From Archivesica marissinica (taxonomy: Eukaryota; Mollusca; Bivalvia; Venerida; Vesicomyidae), in NCBI GenBank assembly GCA_014843695.1, contig CM026395.1:48900557-48964556 (forward strand): a stretch of DNA of 64,000 bases. The letters run 5' to 3'. A program made the position numbers and the translations under genes. Under the pieces are notes generated by a model. It saw only the letters and a list, made by a program, of their open reading frames with translations. It did no database searches and was not told the origin of the DNA. Positions 31,290-41,590 of this stretch are shown here, piece by piece (position 1 is the stretch's first letter; every line of letters starts with the position of its first letter).

Positions 31290-31700
31290 TCTGCACCTTC
31301 TTGTACATTTATGACCATTTCCTGTAGTTGACACCTTTTCGTGATTGCTCCTCAGAATACATAACACAACTATTGTTTATTGAAAATACTGCAAAAGGTA
31401 GGCATTTGTTTATACTTTCGGTTTTAAATGGCCGCCTAAAATTTAAATTATGTAATTGTCCATACTTATACATACGGCGTAGGAATACACTGTAAACAAT
31501 AAAGTAACAACAGTAGAAATTTCAGTAAAAATGATGGTATTGTTAATTGCAAAATGTTAAATAATAAGTTTAATTTGAAATTATAAGTATTAAATTCATA
31601 TTTTGTTGTGTTTATTTGAGCATAAACGATACACAATAACACACGATTGAATAAAACCACGAACATCATGATCACGTGACTAATCCATGACGTTAGAAAC
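31290..31700. other. Non-coding spacer upstream of a possible small gene
   Basis: A+T-rich, no gene or element recognised. The last 40 bp lead into the ATG at 31722. Confidence 0.45.
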
Positions 31701-31721
31701 GTTCACGTCAGATTTAAAAAG

Positions 31722-32114
31722 ATGGGGATGCGAAGGAAATTTCGGAAACTGTGTGGTCGTTTATGTTGTTACAGGCGCACTACTGATGATGTTAATGTTG
31801 ATAATGGTGGCATTATATATGATGATGTTACTATAGATAATGGTGATGTTGTAAATGCTTTTGTTGCTGTAGATAACAGTGTTGCTGTAAATGATGTTGA
31901 TACTGTTGATAATGGCGTTAGTGTAAATGATGATGTTGCAGTAGATGATGCTAGTGAAGAAGTAATGCATGCGTTGATTGTGATTTATGTGCTTGCTGTG
32001 TACCTATGTATGGTTGTTCTTATGGTAATTCGGATATCTATAGAAGATGACGGTGACAGTTCTGATGATGGTGGTGATGAGAATAGAGATGTGCATACGG
32101 AGGAAAGTTGGTGA
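31722..32114 (+). CDS. Hypothetical 130-residue protein with one membrane segment
   Basis: I do not recognise this protein. It starts MGMRRKFRKLCGRLCCYRR (basic, Cys-rich), continues with a degenerate Asp/Val/Asn repeat (DNGDVV, DNSVAV, DNGVSV) and then a hydrophobic stretch at about 84-104 (ALIVIYVLAVYLCMVVLMVI), followed by an acidic tail (DDGDSSDDGGDEN). The repeat part comes from a degenerate GATAATGGTGTT-type DNA repeat, which weakens the case. The 69-bp array starts immediately after the stop. It could be a real single-exon gene, a first exon whose donor I cannot place, or a chance frame. Confidence 0.3.
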   Translation: MGMRRKFRKLCGRLCCYRRTTDDVNVDNGGIIYDDVTIDNGDVVNAFVAVDNSVAVNDVDTVDNGVSVNDDVAVDDASEEVMHALIVIYVLAVYLCMVVLMVIRISIEDDGDSSDDGGDENRDVHTEESW

Positions 32115-32129
32115 TGATATATGGGGAGA

Positions 32130-33170
32130 GCTGTTCGAAGAGGAGAAGCAACAGTCAGGTACGTGCATTTATATAGTATCATGTGTTCCTATAGCTGTTT
32201 ATATGGAAGAGGAGAAGCAACAGTCAGGTACGTGTATTTATATAGTATAATGTGTTCCTATAGCTGTATATATGGAAGAGGAGAAGCAACAGTCAGGTAC
32301 GTGTATTTATATAGTATAATGTGCTACTATAGTTGTATATATGGAAGAGGAGAAGCAAGTCAGGTACGTGTATTTATATAGTATCATGTGTTCCTATAGC
32401 TGTATATATGGAAGAGGAGAAGCAACAGTCAGGTTCGTGTATTTATATAGTATAATGTGTTCCTATAGCTGTATATATGGAAGAGGAGAAGCAACAGTCA
32501 GGTACGTGTATTTATATAGTATAATGTGTTCCTATAGCTGTATATATGGAAGAGGAGAAGCAACAGTCAGGTACGTGTATTTATATAGTATCATGTGTTC
32601 CTATAGCTGTATATATGGAAGAGGAGAAGCAACAGTCAGGTACGTGTATTTATATAGTATCATGTGTTCCTATAGCTGTATATATGGAAGAGGAGAAGCA
32701 ACAGTCAGGTACGTGTATTTATATACATGTGTTCCTATAGCTGTATATATGGAAGAGGAGAAGCAACAGTCAGGTACGTGTATTTATATAGTATAATGTG
32801 TTCCTATAGCTGTATATATGGAAGAGGAGAAGCAACAGTCAGGTACGTGTATTTATATAGTATCATGTGTTCCTATAGCTGTATATATGGAAGAGTAGAA
32901 GCAACAGTCAGGTACGTGTATTTATATAGTATAATGTGTTCCTATAGCTGTATATATGGAAGAGGAGAAGCAACAGTCAGGTACGTGTATTTATATAGTA
33001 TAATGTGTTCCTATAGCTGTATATATGGAAAAGGAGAAGCAACAGTCAGGTACGTGTATTTATATAGTATCATGTGTTCCTATAGCTGTATATATGGAAG
33101 AGGAGAAGCAACAGTCAGGTACGTGTATTTATATAGTATAATGTGCTCCTATAGCTGTATATATGGAGTA
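32130..33170. repeat. 69-bp minisatellite with splice-site-like motifs, ~15 copies
   Basis: Units of GAAGAGGAGAAGCAACAGTC, AGGTACGTGTATTTATATAG and TATAATGTGTTCCTATAGCT-GTATATATG repeat every 69 bp (23 codons), so frames stay open. Each unit holds a donor-like CAG/GTACGT and an acceptor-like TTCCTATAG, dividing it into 33 bp of exon-like and 36 bp of intron-like sequence. Copies differ by single bases (AGTATC/AGTATA); one is shortened by 3 bp (32354) and one by 6 bp (about 32720). Confidence 0.95.
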
Positions 33171-33207
33171 TTTCCTATATATTGCTGCAAATCCACTGTG
33201 CATCCAG

Positions 33208-34345
33208 GCTTAGCAGGAGGTACATCCCTTCCAGCAGGAGGTACGTCCCTTCCAGCAGGAGGTACATCCCTTCCAGCAGGAGGTACATCCCTTCCAGCAG
33301 GAGGTACATCCCTTCCAGCAGGAGGTACATCCCTTCCAGCAGGAGGTACATCCCTTCCAGCAGGAGGTACATCCCTTCCAGCAGGAGGTACGTCCTTTCC
33401 AGCAGGAGGTACGTCCCTTCCAGCAGGAGGTACATCCCTTCCAGCAGGAGGTACATCCCTTCCAGCAGGAGGTACATCCCTTCCAACAGGAGGTACATCC
33501 CTTCCAGCAGGAGGTACATTCCTTCCAGTAGGAGGTACGTCCCTTCCAGTAGGAGGTACATTCCTTCCAGTCGGAGGTACATCCCTTCCAGCAGGAGGTA
33601 TATCCCTTCCAGCAGTAGGTACATCCCTTCCAGCAGGAGGTACATCCCTTCCAGCAGGAGGTACATCCCTTCCAGCAGGAGGTACGTCCCTTCCAGCAGG
33701 AGGTACGTCCCTTCCAGCAGGAGGTACATCCCTTCCAGCAGGAGGTACGTCCCTTCCAGTAGGAGGTACATCCCTTCCAGCAGGAGGTACGTCCCTTCCA
33801 GCAGGAGGTACATCCCTTCCAGCAGGAGGTATGTCCCTTCCAGCAGGAGGTACGTCCCTTCCAGCAGGAGGTACATCCCTTCCAGCAGGAGGTACGTCCC
33901 TTCCAGCAGGAGGTACATCCCTTCCAGCAGGAGGTACATCCCTTCCAGCAGGAGGTACGTCCCTTCCAGCAGGAGGTACATCGCTTCCAGCAGGAGGTAC
34001 GTCCCTTCCAGCAGGAGGTACATCCCTTCCAGCAGGAGGTACATCCCTTCCAGCAGGAGGTACGTCCCTTCCAGCAGGAGGTACATCCCTTCCAGCAGGA
34101 GGTACGTCCCTTCCAGCAGGAGGTACATCCCTTCCAGCAGGAGGTAAGTCCCTTCCAGCAGGAGGTAATCCCATTCCAGCAGGAGGTACATCCCTTCCAG
34201 CAGGAGGTACGTCCCTTTCAGCAGGAGGTACATCCCTTCCAGCAGGAGGTACGTCCCTTTCAGCAGGAGGTACATCCCTTCCAGCAGGAGGTACGTCCCT
34301 TCCAGCAGGAGGTACATCCCTTCCAGCAGGAGGTACATTCATTCC
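33208..34345. repeat. 21-bp minisatellite, ~54 copies
   Basis: GGAGGTACATCCCTTCCAGC-A repeats every 21 bp (7 codons). Because the unit is a multiple of 3 with no stops, long frames are open on both strands (GGTSLPA on +, PPAGRDV on -). Variation is concentrated at ACATCC/ACGTCC. I consider the frames artefacts of the unit: no start context, signal peptide or splice sites set one frame apart. Confidence 0.96.
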
Positions 34346-34391
34346 AGCATTATGTACATCTTTTCTCCAGTTTCGCTATACAACGTGTCAA

Positions 34392-34672
34392 TATGCTTTA
34401 TTTTATCGTCGCTACCGGATGTCCATATAAGCGACGCCCCCTGAAGATATTAGTCATTTTATAATTAATTATGTTGGAGGATAGTGCAATGATACAGACT
34501 GAAACCCATTACAGAGTCTTCTTTGGTTCTTTTACGTGCACGGTGTATTAAACCGCCCCGAGACCTCATCCGAAAGACTCGTTTTAGTATGGTATAGCGA
34601 GTGATCGAATCTGCTACCATTGGTTTACAAGTCCACTGTGTTTACCACTGGAACACTGATCCAGTACAGCTC
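34392..34672 (-). mobile_element. SINE family A, degenerate
   Basis: The tail (ATCGTCGCTACCGGATGTCC, then ATAAGCGACGCC), the body (GGAGGATAGTGCAATGATAC) and a decayed head with TTTACCACTGGAACACTG are recognisable on the minus strand. The B box is mutated (GATTCGATCAC). Confidence 0.75.
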
Positions 34673-34910
34673 TCGTTATTGAGCTAGTTGTTATAGCGGA
34701 TTGGTAGAGTGTAGCCGCCAGGTAATGAAAGATCATGCGGCCGTGGTTCAAATATTGTTTTGAACTGGATTCTTTTATAACTTCTGTGCTCCAGTGGTAG
34801 AATATCGTCACAGTTCATTGTCTGATTTTGGAATCGACGGTTCCAGGTTCAATACTCAGCTACGGAAAGAATGTAGTCTCCTCAGTTGAGCAAGGCACCA
34901 CACACACATC
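34673..34910 (+). mobile_element. Two degenerate tRNA-like heads
   Basis: One head at about 34695-34760 (GGATTGGTAGAGTGTAGCCG, then GTGGTTCAAATATT) and one at about 34785-34860 (CTCCAGTGGTAGAATATCGT, then CCAGGTTCAATACTC) have A-box- and B-box-like spacing. They are too diverged to be tRNA genes, and no CCA-ready acceptor stem can be drawn. Probably old SINE starts. Confidence 0.4.
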
Positions 34911-35094
34911 GATTGGTACAGGAAAGCATATCTAGGTCCGCGGAATGGAAATGGAAAATACAAATAATATGTTTGTGTGTTCAAGAATCAGCGCCTGACC
35001 AGCTTCGGTCTCGGTTCAATATCACTAGCTTTGTCCCAATACCAAGGCCAATATGGAATCCCTTAATAACATTATCTTATTATTATACAAATAT

Positions 35095-35330
35095 ATTTTA
35101 GCTCGATTGCTAATCAAGTTTTTCCAACATTAGATTAAGCACTTTCGAGTCCTCATTCCTGGTGGGATCCATCGCCACGAGGGAGAGAGAAGAGGACATA
35201 GAGGACATGTGAAATTACGTGTCTTCCCTAAGTACACCACCACCGTGCTTTTGACGGTGTTCGAACTTACAACATCTCGGTTATAGTACAAGGCTGATAC
35301 CGTATCCATGGCACCATGGAGGCTCCACGA
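35095..35330 (-). mobile_element. SINE family D
   Basis: On the minus strand: a head with CCATGGATACGGTATCAGCC, a B-box-like AAGTTCGAACACC (near 35257), CCTCTTCTCTCTCCCTCGTG, GCGATGGATCCCACC and the tail AACTTGATTAGCAATCGAGC. Confidence 0.7.
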
Positions 35331-35449
35331 ATAATATTCTTCAGGGAGCGTCGACCCGGACCATAATAAAAATGGGATTATATTCAATAAAGTTTAGTAA
35401 AGATATAATAAAAACCAATATGACAGTGGAAGACAACTGTTTATAAAAA

Positions 35450-35600
35450 TTTAATTTAGCTGTACGACTGGGATAGAGAAGGCAATGTGGATCTAAATAT
35501 ATATCTTTACCTTGGTATACAACCACCGTGGGTCTGGCGGAGTTCAAACTCACAATCTCTCGAGTACAAGGAGAACACCGTTTCCAACTATCCATATACC
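35450..35600 (-). mobile_element. SINE family D, partial
   Basis: A further family D body on the minus strand: GGATAGTTGGAAACGGTGTT, then GTGAGTTTGAACTCC as the B box (about 35541-35555). Its head faces the 80-bp array, whose units are expanded copies of that head. Confidence 0.6.
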
Positions 35601-35975
35601 ATGGAGACTCCACACTGATGGAGGGGTTGTGCATATGTTAACCTTGTACTGTAAGATTACAGGGCCGTATCCATTATACCACGGAGACTCCACGCTGACG
35701 GAGGGGGTTGTGCATATATTAACCTTGTACTGTAAGATTACAGGGCCGTATCCATTATACCACGGAGACTCCACGCTGATGGAGGGGTTGCTGCAAATGT
35801 TAACCTTGTACTGTAAGATTACAGGGCCGTATCCATTATACCACGGAGACTCCACGCTGATGGAGGGGTTGGTGCATATGTTAACCTTGTACTGTAAGAT
35901 TACAGGGCCGTATCCATTATACCACGCATACTCCACGCTGATGGAGGGGTTGGTGCATATGCTGACCTTGTACTA
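35590..35975. repeat. 80-bp array derived from a SINE head, ~4.7 copies
   Basis: Units of about 80 bp contain CACGGAGACTCCACGCTGAT, GTTAACCTTGTACTGTAAGA and CAGGGCCGTATCCATTATAC. The GTACAAGG...CCGTATCCAT and ACCATGGAGACTCCAC segments are the tRNA-like head of the family D SINE next to it and of the copy at 35095 (GTACAAGGCTGATACCGTAT). The array thus grew out of the SINE's 5' end. Confidence 0.85.
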
Positions 35976-36081
35976 AAGGAGCATCCGTGTACATACTCAT
36001 TTAGAAATCATGCCATAGCTTCCACATGTATCATCCGGAACAATCCATTCACATTTATTTCTTTGTATTTTTTATTTTCAG

Positions 36082-36231
36082 GATTTCGGTCTCACGAAAG
36101 GACGCCACGATATCAAAGAGACAACTATAACCAGTCGCAGCTACACTGATGAGCTTTATCCTTCAATACGATGCGGCGAGGACGACATGTCCACAACCAT
36201 CTATTCAAAGTGGGGTAGATCAACAAGATAA
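36082..36231 (+). CDS. Possible terminal coding exon of an unidentified host gene
   Basis: A strong acceptor (TTTTTTATTTTCAG, AG at 36080-36081) is followed by a 49-codon frame to TAA at 36229, starting DFGLTKGRHDIKETTITSRS and ending STTIYSKWGRSTR. AATAAA follows at 36297-36302, a plausible polyadenylation signal about 66 bp after the stop. The peptide is hydrophilic and Ser/Thr/Arg-rich, like the cytoplasmic or disordered end of a protein. I cannot place any upstream exon with confidence, and I do not recognise the protein. An acceptor-like site preceding a chance frame is the alternative. Confidence 0.4.
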   Translation, partial: DFGLTKGRHDIKETTITSRSYTDELYPSIRCGEDDMSTTIYSKWGRSTR

Positions 36232-36296
36232 GGACCACAATGCACTTCGATGTGTGCCAACCAAACATACAGCTGTGTATCATTGTAATGTGTTGA

Positions 36297-36302
36297 ATAA
36301 AT
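36297..36302 (+). terminator. Possible polyadenylation signal
   Basis: AATAAA in GTTGAATAAATTATT, downstream of the possible terminal exon. Confidence 0.35.
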
Positions 36303-36404
36303 TATTTACCACCCACCTAAAACTTCAATATTATTTGCAAATGTGTGTATAAAACAGGGCCATGTTGCTATATATAACTTATGAACTATAGAACCCTGAA
36401 TTGG

Positions 36405-36550
36405 GCTCAATTCATTGGGTATACATTAGTGTTTTGAGCTCAGTTCATGGATATCACTATAGTGATTGAGCTCAGTTCATGGGTCTCACTATAGTGATTG
36501 AGCTCAGTTCATGGGTCTCACTATAGTGATTGAGCTCAGTACATGGAACA
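36405..36550. repeat. 32-bp minisatellite, ~4 copies
   Basis: TGAGCTCAGTTCATGGGTCT-CACTATAGTGAT units repeat every 32 bp, with a degenerate unit at each end. Each contains the palindromes GAGCTC and CACTATAGTG. Confidence 0.8.
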
Positions 36551-36689
36551 TATTTACGTGAGTTGGCTCAGTTATTTATATTGTAGCATAATAGTAAAGT
36601 ATTACATGTGCATGATGTTATAGGCCTACAGACCAGTTACGATTGTGTCCTTGTATAAAAGCAAAGCACTTAATTTCCACAGTGTCTGT

Positions 36690-36790
36690 TCTCTCTCCCT
36701 CGTGGCGATGGATTCCACCAGATATCGAGAGCAATTAATAAACTGTTTTTTCGCAATCGAGATAAAATAAATTTGTATAAACTAACTTGT
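36690..36790 (+). mobile_element. SINE family D, 3' portion
   Basis: CTCTCTCCCTCGTGGCGATG, GATTCCACCAG and the tail TTTTTTCGCAATCGAGATAA-AATAAATTTG in plus orientation, the reverse of the other family D copies. Confidence 0.65.
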
Positions 36791-37009
36791 GTAAGAGCGA
36801 CGTGTATGTAATGTGTGTTTCAACTGGAGTTCAAGATTACCTATTTGTTCATCCGACGCCACACTAGATATAGCCCAGATATGGAATTAAGAACCTGATA
36901 TAGATCACATGGTCGAGCTGGGAAATGACCCATACACACGATTGGACTAACGATACACACAAGCCTGTGGTGTGCTATTCACATCGACTGACCAGAGTAC
37001 ACCACGGTG

Positions 37010-39495
37010 TAGATTACACCACGGAGGTCCGTAATTAGGTGTGCACGGTGTAGATTACACCACGGAGGTCCGTAATTAGTTGTACACGGTGTAGATTACA
37101 CCACTGAGGCCCGTAATTAGTTGTGCACGGTGTAGATTACACCACGGAGGTCCGTAATTAGTTGTGCACGGTGTAGATTACACCACGGAGGCCCGTAATT
37201 AGTTGTACACGGTGTAGATTACACGACGGAGGCCCGTAATTAGTTGTACACGGTGTAGATTACACGACGGAGGTCCGTAATTAGTTGTGCACGGTGTAGA
37301 TTACACGACGGAGGCCCGTAATTAGTTGTACACGGTGTAGATTACACCACGGAGGTCCGTAATTAGTTGTGCACGGTGTAGATTACACGACGGAGGTCCG
37401 TAATTAGTTGTGCACGGTGTAGATTACACCACGGAGGCCCGTAATTAGTTGTACACGGTGTAGATTACACGACGGAGGCCCGTAATTAGTTGTACACGGT
37501 GTAGATTACACGACGGAGGTCCGTAATTAGTTGTGCACGGTGTAGATTACACCACGGAGGCCCGTAATTAGTTGTACACGGTGTAGATTACACGACGGAG
37601 GCCCGTAATTAGTTGTACACGGTGTAGATTACACGACGGAGGCCCGTAATTAGTTGTACACGGTGTAGATTACACCACGGAGGTCCGTAATTAGTTGTGC
37701 ACGGTGTAGATTACATCACGGAGGCCCGTAATTAGTTTTACACGGTGTAGATTACACCACGGAGGTCCGTAATTAGTTGTGCACGGTGTAGATTACACGA
37801 CGGAGGTCTGTAATTAGGTGTGCACGGTGTAGATTACACCACGGAGGCCCGTAATTAGTTGTACACGGTGTAGATTACACCACGGAGGTCCGTAATTAGT
37901 TGTGCACGGTGTAGATTACACCACGGAGGTCCGTAATTAGTTGTGCACGGTGTAGATTACACCACGGAGGCCCGTAATTAGTTGTACACGGTGTAGATTA
38001 CACCACGGAGGTCCGTAATTAGTTGTGCACGGTGTAGATTACACCACGGAGGCCCGTAATTAGTTGTACACAGTGTAGATTACACCACGGAGGTCCGTAA
38101 TTAGTTGTACACGGTGTAGATTGCACCACGGAGGTCCGTAATTAGTTGTGCACGGTGTAGATTACACCACGGAGGCCCGTAATTAGTTGTGCACGGTGTA
38201 GAGTATACCAAGGAGGCCCGTAATTAGTTGTACACGGTGAGGAGTACACCACGGAGGTCCGTAATTAGTTGTGCACGGTGTAGAGTATACCAAGGAGGCC
38301 CGTAATTAGTTGTGCACGGTGAGGAGTACACCAAGGAGGTCCGTAATTAGTTGTGCACGGTGAGGAGTACACCAAGGAGGTCCTTAATTAGTTGTGCACG
38401 GTGAGGAGTACACCAAGGAGGTCCGTAATTAGTTGTGCACGGTGTAGAGTATACCAAGGAGGTCCGTAATTAGTTGTGCACGGTGTAGATTACACGACGG
38501 AGGTCCGTAATTAGTTGTACACGGTGTAGATTACACCACGGAGGTCCGTAATTAGTTGTACACGGTGAGGAGTACACCAAGGAGGTCCGTAATTAGTTGT
38601 GCACGGTGAGGAGTACACCACGGAGGTCCGTAATTAGTTGTGCACGGTGAGGAGTACACCAAGGATGTCCGTAATTAATTGTGCAAGGTGTAGAGTATAC
38701 CAAGGATGCCCGTAATTAATTGTGCAAGGTGTAGAGTACAGCGAGGAGATCGATATTATTTGTGCACGGTGTAGATTACACCAAGGATTCTCGTAATTAA
38801 TTGTGCACGGTGAGGAGTACACCAAGGATGTCCGTAATTAATTGTGCACGGTGAGGAGTACACCAAGGATGCCCGTAATTAATTGTGCACGGTGAGGAGT
38901 ACACCAAGGATGCCCGTAATTAAATGTGCACGGTGAGGAGTACACCAAATATGCCCGTAATTAATTGTGCACGGTGAGGAGTACACCAAATATGCCCGTA
39001 ATTAATTGTGCACGGTGAGGAGTACACCAAGGATGCCCGTAATTAAATGTGCACGGTGAGGAGTACACCAAATATGCCCGTAATTAAATGTGCACGGTGA
39101 GGAGTACACCAAATATGCCCGTAATTAATTGTGCACGGTGAGGAGTACACCAAGGATGCCCGTAATTAATTGTGCACGGTGAGGAGTACACCAAGGATGC
39201 CCGTAATTAATTGTGCACGGTGAGGAGTACACCAAGGATGTCCGTAATTAATTGTGCACGGTGAGGAGTACACCAAGGATGCCCGTAATTAATTGTACAC
39301 GGTGAGGAGTACACCAAGGATGCCCGTAATTAATTGTGCACGGTGAGGAGTACACCAAGGATGTCCGTAATTAATTGTGCACGATGAGGAGTACACCAAG
39401 GATGCCCGTAATTAATTGTGCACGGTGAGGAGTACACCAAGGATGCCTGTAATTAATTGTGCACGGTGAGGAGTACACCAAATATGCCCGTAATT
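37010..39495. repeat. 41-bp satellite array with two subfamilies, ~60 copies
   Basis: Units GTGCACGGTGTAGATTACAC-CACGGAGGTCCGTAATTAGTT repeat every 41 bp. In the left half each unit holds the inverted repeat GGTGTA-GAT-TACACC. From about 38230 a second type (GGTGAGGAGTACACCAAGGA-TGCCCG) appears, mixes with the first and then takes over to the right end; it has lost the inverted repeat. The order suggests progressive homogenisation. Confidence 0.96.
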
Positions 39496-40145
39496 AATTG
39501 TGTGGGTGTAGAGTGCAGTCAGTTTCATTGAATTTAAAGCTATATTTCAACAGTATGTCAGCAGTGTTGCGAGGGCAAGCTTCAGTACTAAACATGTGTT
39601 TGCAAGTAAAGGCACACGTATAGGCAGGCACACGCAGGTAGATCTACGTATATGTATATATGCTCCATTTCATACACGTACCAAGGAACGTTTTGGTTGA
39701 CAATTTATGTTCCTAACGAACTCAACTAAAGATAGATATGAAACTCAGACGATGCACTGGTGTACAGTATAGTTCAGACATTTTTACAAGTTGCCGCAAA
39801 TTTAGGTTTAAAACATGTTCGGGATGCCCACATATCAACTAGCTATGGCACCCGTCTATGTATATATCTTCATTCAAAGCAGCATAAAAATGAGACTCAT
39901 GATGTCCCCTATATTAGAAGAAAAGATAGTGACATATAGAATTTGCCTATTGAAAAATAGAGTAGTGGACGTTTTGACTAAACTATAGTGGAAGTATTGA
40001 CTAAAATGCGGAAATTTGGGTCGATGGACGATTTTAGTTAGTGGACGTTTTGACCCGGAACCGAACCACTGACCTTCTTATATATCTATCTTCATCTAAT
40101 GTCAAACCCCTCGTGGGTATGTATACATGTAGCGCGTCAAACCGC
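39496..40145. other. Non-coding spacer
   Basis: No gene. GTGGACGTTTTGAC occurs twice (39966, 40043) with a related GTCGATGGACGATTTTAGTT, a small decayed repeat. Confidence 0.45.
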
Positions 40146-40149
40146 AAAG

Positions 40150-40637
40150 AAGTTAAAATGATGAGTAGCTAAAAGCGTAAATATAAGAAAGTAATGAAAA
40201 ATAAAATGGGTTAAAAGCAGCTGGGCAGAACAACACGTGACTGGCATGATAAATACAGCAAACAGTCGTGTTGAATTTCTCTATATTAGGGAGATGAACA
40301 ATATCCGTGGGGGAATGATTCCAATGATATATTGTTCTAGGAAAAAAAGGAAAACTTATAATAGTTGCTGTTATTAACATATAGCTTAAGGAATGACAGT
40401 GATTGCGTGCAGGACGGGAGAGTGGAACTAGGTACTTTTCAATAACAACCAGATCATTATGAATGTTATCCATTAGGGATAACCTATTGTCAATACGCCG
40501 TTGATCTAGTCTTTGCAAATTTAGGGAATGGAGCATGTCTGTAACACTAGGGGTACTATAGAAGTCAGTCTTTATCCAACGGGCTGCTCTTTGCTGGACA
40601 CCTTCAATTTGATCAGTGTTTGGGTATGGGGCGACCA
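40150..40637 (-). pseudogene. LINE fragment, C-terminal end of reverse transcriptase protein
   Basis: The minus strand reads IEGVQQRAARWIKTDFYSTP, SVTDMLHSLNLQRLDQRRID and FFPRTIYHWNHSPTDIVHLP, the pattern found at the C-terminus of many animal non-LTR polyproteins (QRRAARWV, LNW..LE.RR, FFPRTI..WN.LP). The stop is near 40153. Upstream coding sequence is replaced by a SINE piece at 40638, so this is a 5'-truncated or interrupted copy. Confidence 0.75.
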
Positions 40638-40797
40638 GATCACGTAAAAGAACCAGAGGAGACTCTGGAATGGGTCTCTGTCTGTATCATGCACTATCCT
40701 CCAAAATCTAAAATGACTAATCTCTTCAGGAGGCGTCGCTCAAATGGGCAACCGGTAGCGACGATAACTAAACTTAGAACACATACAGACATTTGGA
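40638..40797 (+). mobile_element. SINE family A, 3' half
   Basis: CACGTAAAAGAACCAGAGGA, ATGGGTCTCTGTCTGTATCA, CACTATCCTCCAAAATCTAA and the tail CGTCGCTCAAATGGGCAACC, AGCGACG. It has no head; the LINE fragment starts on its left side. Confidence 0.8.
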
Positions 40798-41590
40798 GGC
40801 GTTAAATTCCGCACGCCAACTGGATAGATTTATATGAAAGATTTCATTGTGGAAGTCGTGATAGCGCAGTGATAGAGTGTTTTCCATTAGGTATGAGGTC
40901 TCGAGAGTGAATAATATAAGTTGTAGGAACTTAAGCAATCGAGCTACAATAAATTTATATAAACTAAATAAATAAAAACTAAAATAAAGAATTCAACACC
41001 CCAGCAAGGTACAAGCTATTTGAAGTGAACGACCTTCTTTTCTTTCTTTCTTTTCCTCCGTATGCCCTTCCAATTATGGAACACCAAGATGATCCCTGGT
41101 CACATCTTGTATTAGTATGAATATGTTGGTCGGTATATTCCTCATACATGTAGATATAAAATCACTGGCTAAAAATAAAATATAACTCTTCACCACGTCG
41201 AGACCTCCACCCATGCATCTATATACAGGTACATGTAGATAGTTCACGCACAGCTAGTGAATTTTGTACAGTGCAGGGACAGTTTATTAATCGGTGGGTA
41301 TTCATAGGTACATGTAGTTAGATCAGCACATATTACACTGCAGCGAAAGTGTCCGTTTGGTATGTAATTTGTGGCACAGATCCGTTGACAATCTCATTAT
41401 GGCGTCAATATCTTCCGGTTTGGTGAAAATATGGCTGAAGTGAGTACAGTCTATAATCAGCTTTGTAATGGCAACTTTTTCGGTGAAGTATCTCCTTCAG
41501 TTATCGACTCCTATCATTGAAGCGACGAGGTGTTTCATCTTGGATAAGCACTCTTTTCGGACCTCGTGTCACAGGACATGTGGTGAGCAT
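40798..41590. other. Non-coding spacer with a tRNA-like head
   Basis: A tRNA-like A box (GTGATAGCGCAGTGATAGAG) at 40857 may mark a degenerate SINE. The rest (to the 3' untranslated part of the LINE below) shows no gene. Confidence 0.4.

Noticed and set aside
32727..34430. A 567-codon plus-strand frame through two minisatellites (and 387-397-codon minus-strand frames)
   Set aside because: It arises because the 69-bp and 21-bp units are multiples of three without stops. There is no signal peptide, domain or splice structure, and the frame merges two unrelated arrays.
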